Shown: positions 61,534 to 64,000 of the stretch, piece after piece
Layout of the letters: each line of letters starts with the position of its first letter
Numbering within the stretch: position 1 is the first letter of the stretch
NCBI GenBank assembly: GCA_027623555.1
Contig: JAQBSZ010000013.1
Span: 1 to 64,000 of the forward strand
DNA: 64,000 nt
Reading direction: 5' to 3'
Source: Pseudomonadota bacterium
Lineage (GTDB): Bacteria > Pseudomonadota > Gammaproteobacteria > Pseudomonadales > Pseudohongiellaceae
The notes under the pieces: generated by a model
Seen by the model: only the letters and a program-made list of their open reading frames with translations
Database searches by the model: none
What the model was told of the DNA's origin: nothing
Program-made: the position numbers and the translations under genes

Positions 61534-63351
61534 ATGAATCGTATCAATCGTCTCAACCAGAGACTCGCCAACCAGATTGCCGCCGGTGAAGTTGTCGAAC
61601 GCCCGGCGTCGGTAATCAAGGAACTCTTGGAGAACAGTCTCGATGCTGGCGCCTCCCGCCTGGATATCGACGTGGAACAAGGCGGCGTAAAGTTGATGCG
61701 TGTGAAAGACAATGGTGTCGGTATCCATAAGGATGACCTGGCACTGGCGCTGAGCCGCCACGCCACCAGCAAGATTGCCGATCTCGAAGACCTGGAAAAT
61801 ATCGCCAGTCTCGGATTCCGCGGTGAAGCATTGGCCAGTATCTGCTCAGTATCGAGACTGGCAATGCTGTCTCGAGCTGAGACTGCGGAAGAAAGTGGTG
61901 GCTGGAAAGTGGCGACTGAAGGTCAGGATATGGAAGCTAAACTGGCACCGGTGGCACACCTGCAAGGCACCAGCGTCGAAGTGCGCGATCTGTTTTTTAA
62001 TACTCCAGCTCGCAAGAAATTTCTCAAGACAGAGAAGACAGAATTCGCTCGCATCGATGAAGTGGTAAAACGCATCGCGCTGAGTCGCTTCGATGTGCAG
62101 TTCACGCTGCAACACAATCAGCGCACAATTCACAAATTGCTGGCAACCACCTCAGAGCAGGAAAGACAACGACGTGTAGCGCTGGTGTGTGGCCCGGCCT
62201 TCATGGAGAACTCGGTCTCTGTTGACATGGAAGGTCCGGGCTTGAGATTGTGGGGATGGGTGAGCCTGCCAACGTTTTCCCGTAGTCAGGCAGACCTGCA
62301 ATATTTCTATGTTAATGGCCGCATCATCCGCGACAAGTTGGTAACCCATGCCGTAAAGCAGGCTTACCGGGACGTGTTGTTTCACGGCCGGCATCCGGCC
62401 TATGTGCTTTACCTGGAATTGGCACCATCGGCAGTCGACGTTAATGTGCACCCAGCCAAGCATGAAGTGCGCTTCAGAGACAGCAGGCTCGTTCATGATT
62501 TTTTGTTCAGTGCCTTGCACAAGGCACTGGCTGAAGTAAGCCCGGCTGACCGGTTACCGGCCCAGCAGGCTGCAATGCTCTCAGATGTTGCAGCCGAGGA
62601 TGGTCAGTCTGTTTATTCTCAAGGGCAAAACAGCCAATCCAGTCTCACCCTGGCAGAATTCTCTCGAGCGTCCTACTCAAGTAACGGTGCGAGCCGTAGT
62701 TTCGACCGCAATCAGGTGCAGCAACAACTAGCGGCCATCGCGAGTCTGCATGGTGACAATACTGAAGTACCGCCGCTGGGTTATGCCATTGCACAGTTAC
62801 ACGGCATCTACATTCTCGCGCAAAACAGCGCAGGGTTGATTATCGTCGACATGCATGCCGCGCATGAAAGAATTACCTATGAGCGCATGAAGTTGGCATG
62901 CCAGAACGAAGAGTTAAAAATGCAGCCATTGCTGGTGCCTCTGTCCATAGCCGTCAGTCAAGCCGAAGCCGATTGTGCCGAAGCCCAACAACAGGTGCTA
63001 TTGGGATTTGGCATTGAGTTGGAGCGGGTTGCCGAAGAAGCGATCGTAGTACGCCAGATACCCTCCATCCTTCGAGACTCAAACGTGGAGCAGATGGTGC
63101 GCGATGTGCTGTCCGACGTTCTGGAATATGGAAGTAGTGACCGCATCCAGGCGCATCAGGATGAGCTGCTCTCGACCATGGCCTGTCACGGCTCGGTTCG
63201 CGCCAACCGTCACCTCACCATCCCCGAGATGAATGCCTTACTGCGGGACATGGAAGCCACCGAACGCAGTGGTCAGTGTAATCATGGCCGACCTACCTGG
63301 GTTTATCAGTCACTGCTTGAGCTGGACAAGCTGTTCTTGCGCGGCCAGTAA
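61534..63351 (+). CDS. mutL: DNA mismatch repair protein MutL
   Basis: 605 residues from [20 protein letters not shown]; the in-frame ATG 48 bp earlier lacks support. GHKL motifs [23 protein letters not shown] and [10 protein letters not shown] are intact. The C-terminal region carries [12 protein letters not shown], the DQHA(x)2E(x)4E-like endonuclease motif, and CNHGRPTW. These indicate a MutH-less, methylation-independent MutL. The linker (about 330-420) is Ser/Gln-rich. Confidence 0.97.
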   Translation: MNRINRLNQRLANQIAAGEVVERPASVIKELLENSLDAGASRLDIDVEQGGVKLMRVKDNGVGIHKDDLALALSRHATSKIADLEDLENIASLGFRGEALASICSVSRLAMLSRAETAEESGGWKVATEGQDMEAKLAPVAHLQGTSVEVRDLFFNTPARKKFLKTEKTEFARIDEVVKRIALSRFDVQFTLQHNQRTIHKLLATTSEQERQRRVALVCGPAFMENSVSVDMEGPGLRLWGWVSLPTFSRSQADLQYFYVNGRIIRDKLVTHAVKQAYRDVLFHGRHPAYVLYLELAPSAVDVNVHPAKHEVRFRDSRLVHDFLFSALHKALAEVSPADRLPAQQAAMLSDVAAEDGQSVYSQGQNSQSSLTLAEFSRASYSSNGASRSFDRNQVQQQLAAIASLHGDNTEVPPLGYAIAQLHGIYILAQNSAGLIIVDMHAAHERITYERMKLACQNEELKMQPLLVPLSIAVSQAEADCAEAQQQVLLGFGIELERVAEEAIVVRQIPSILRDSNVEQMVRDVLSDVLEYGSSDRIQAHQDELLSTMACHGSVRANRHLTIPEMNALLRDMEATERSGQCNHGRPTWVYQSLLELDKLFLRGQ

Positions 63352-63380
63352 CTACAAATCTGATCTGCCCCGATTCGCCA

Positions 63381-64000
63381 ATGAACTCTACCAGCGCCAA
63401 GCCGGACGTTTATTGCCTGATGGGTCCATCTGCCTCGGGTAAGACCGCATTGGCGGTGGACCTGGTTGCACGCCTGCCCTTTCAGATCATCAGCGCGGAT
63501 TCGGCTCAGGTCTACCGGGGTATGGATATAGGAACCGGCAAGCCGGGGGCGGCCATCCTGGAGATTGCGCCCCATCGACTCATCGATATCATGGATCCTT
63601 CACAGGCATACTCTGCAGCTGATTTCAGGCAAGATGCAATGAAGGAGATCGCTGAAGTCATCACGCAGGGAGATATTCCCCTTCTGGTTGGTGGCACCAT
63701 GCTGTATTTCAAAGTGTTGAGAGATGGGCTGGCAGAAATGCCGAATGCCGACTCCGGCATCAGGCGAGAAATAGAAGCCCTGGCCGTTGAGCAGGGCTGG
63801 GAAGCCGTGCATCGGCAATTAGCCCGGGTCGACCCGGAATCTGCGGCGCGCATCCATCCCAATGATCCGCAGCGCCTGCAGAGAGCCCTCGAAGTGTTTA
63901 TGGTTTCTGGTAAATCCATGACGGATTATCATAGAGAAGAGCAGCAGATGCTCCAACAATCCGATGATTCTCTGCCTTTTACCTTACATTTTTTTGCGAT
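63381..64000 (+). CDS. miaA: tRNA dimethylallyltransferase (3' end cut off)
   Basis: 206 codons visible before the window ends. P-loop [14 protein letters not shown] (about 15-28), [16 protein letters not shown] and [11 protein letters not shown] (PT/T-loop) are the MiaA motifs; full proteins are about 310 residues. It transfers an isoprenyl group to A37 of tRNAs reading codons starting with U. It follows mutL by 29 bp as in most gammaproteobacteria. Confidence 0.95.
   Translation, partial: MNSTSAKPDVYCLMGPSASGKTALAVDLVARLPFQIISADSAQVYRGMDIGTGKPGAAILEIAPHRLIDIMDPSQAYSAADFRQDAMKEIAEVITQGDIPLLVGGTMLYFKVLRDGLAEMPNADSGIRREIEALAVEQGWEAVHRQLARVDPESAARIHPNDPQRLQRALEVFMVSGKSMTDYHREEQQMLQQSDDSLPFTLHFFA

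Noticed and set aside
1..64000. tRNA or rRNA genes
   Set aside because: I scanned the gaps for cloverleaf-like patterns with GGTTCRANNCC arms and found none that could be supported.

Overview
The window looks like the chromosome of a free-living, probably marine, gammaproteobacterium. The order nnr-tsaE-amiB/C-mutL-miaA at the right end is a classic gammaproteobacterial housekeeping run. MutL carries a DMHA-type endonuclease motif, as in lineages without MutH. AceE is the homodimeric E1 type. Many genes encode exported proteins: heme c proteins, redoxins, Tat substrates and lipoproteins. I see no tRNA, rRNA, CRISPR array or prophage.

Layout. 0-2.4 kb: a minus-strand set resembling DprE1/DprE2 (decaprenylphosphoryl-arabinose synthesis) with a frameshifted GtrA-like gene. 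2.5-7.1 kb: an inositol-monophosphatase family enzyme, a secreted redoxin/cytochrome/copper-monooxygenase fusion, and small genes (GNAT, glycine-zipper peptide, VOC, DUF1801). 7.4-14.6 kb: an eroded accessory zone with an MFS transporter, a nonsense-riddled IS6-like transposase, pieces of at least three toxin-antitoxin modules, a SWIM-zinc-finger protein and a decayed IS10-like element that keeps its inverted repeats and 9-bp target duplication. 14.6-18.8 kb: an RND exporter with four 15-bp repeats upstream, then a divergent finR-like/fpr pair. 19-28.5 kb: exported proteins (cytochrome-fused sugar dehydrogenase, arylsulfotransferase, a paralogous pair with a TonB-box-like motif, a redoxin), a second RND exporter and a lipoprotein cytochrome with an unusual CX3CH heme motif.

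28.5-46.7 kb: a ClpP paralogue, NnrU, a TetR-controlled HlyD/ABC efflux operon, a heme-containing beta-propeller, a Tat-exported NADP-binding protein, a hydrolase, an IorAB-type molybdenum oxidoreductase, an iron alcohol dehydrogenase, aquaporin, GST and a TraB-like protein. At 44.9-46.05 kb lies the most striking locus: one reading frame interrupted only by a TGA at the redox-active position of a thioredoxin-fold domain, followed at once by a SECIS-like hairpin. I read this as a selenocysteine-containing redoxin. 46.8-53.2 kb: FMN glutamate synthase-like protein, DUF481 porin-like protein, SixA, a cytochrome, ChaN, DUF4159 and a double-VOC protein. 53.2-53.75 kb holds two long palindromes sharing a core. 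53.7-64 kb: aceE, a DUF2059-like protein, a MarR regulator and the nnr-to-miaA run, with miaA cut off by the window end.

All identifications come from reading the sequence and from family knowledge. No database search was run.
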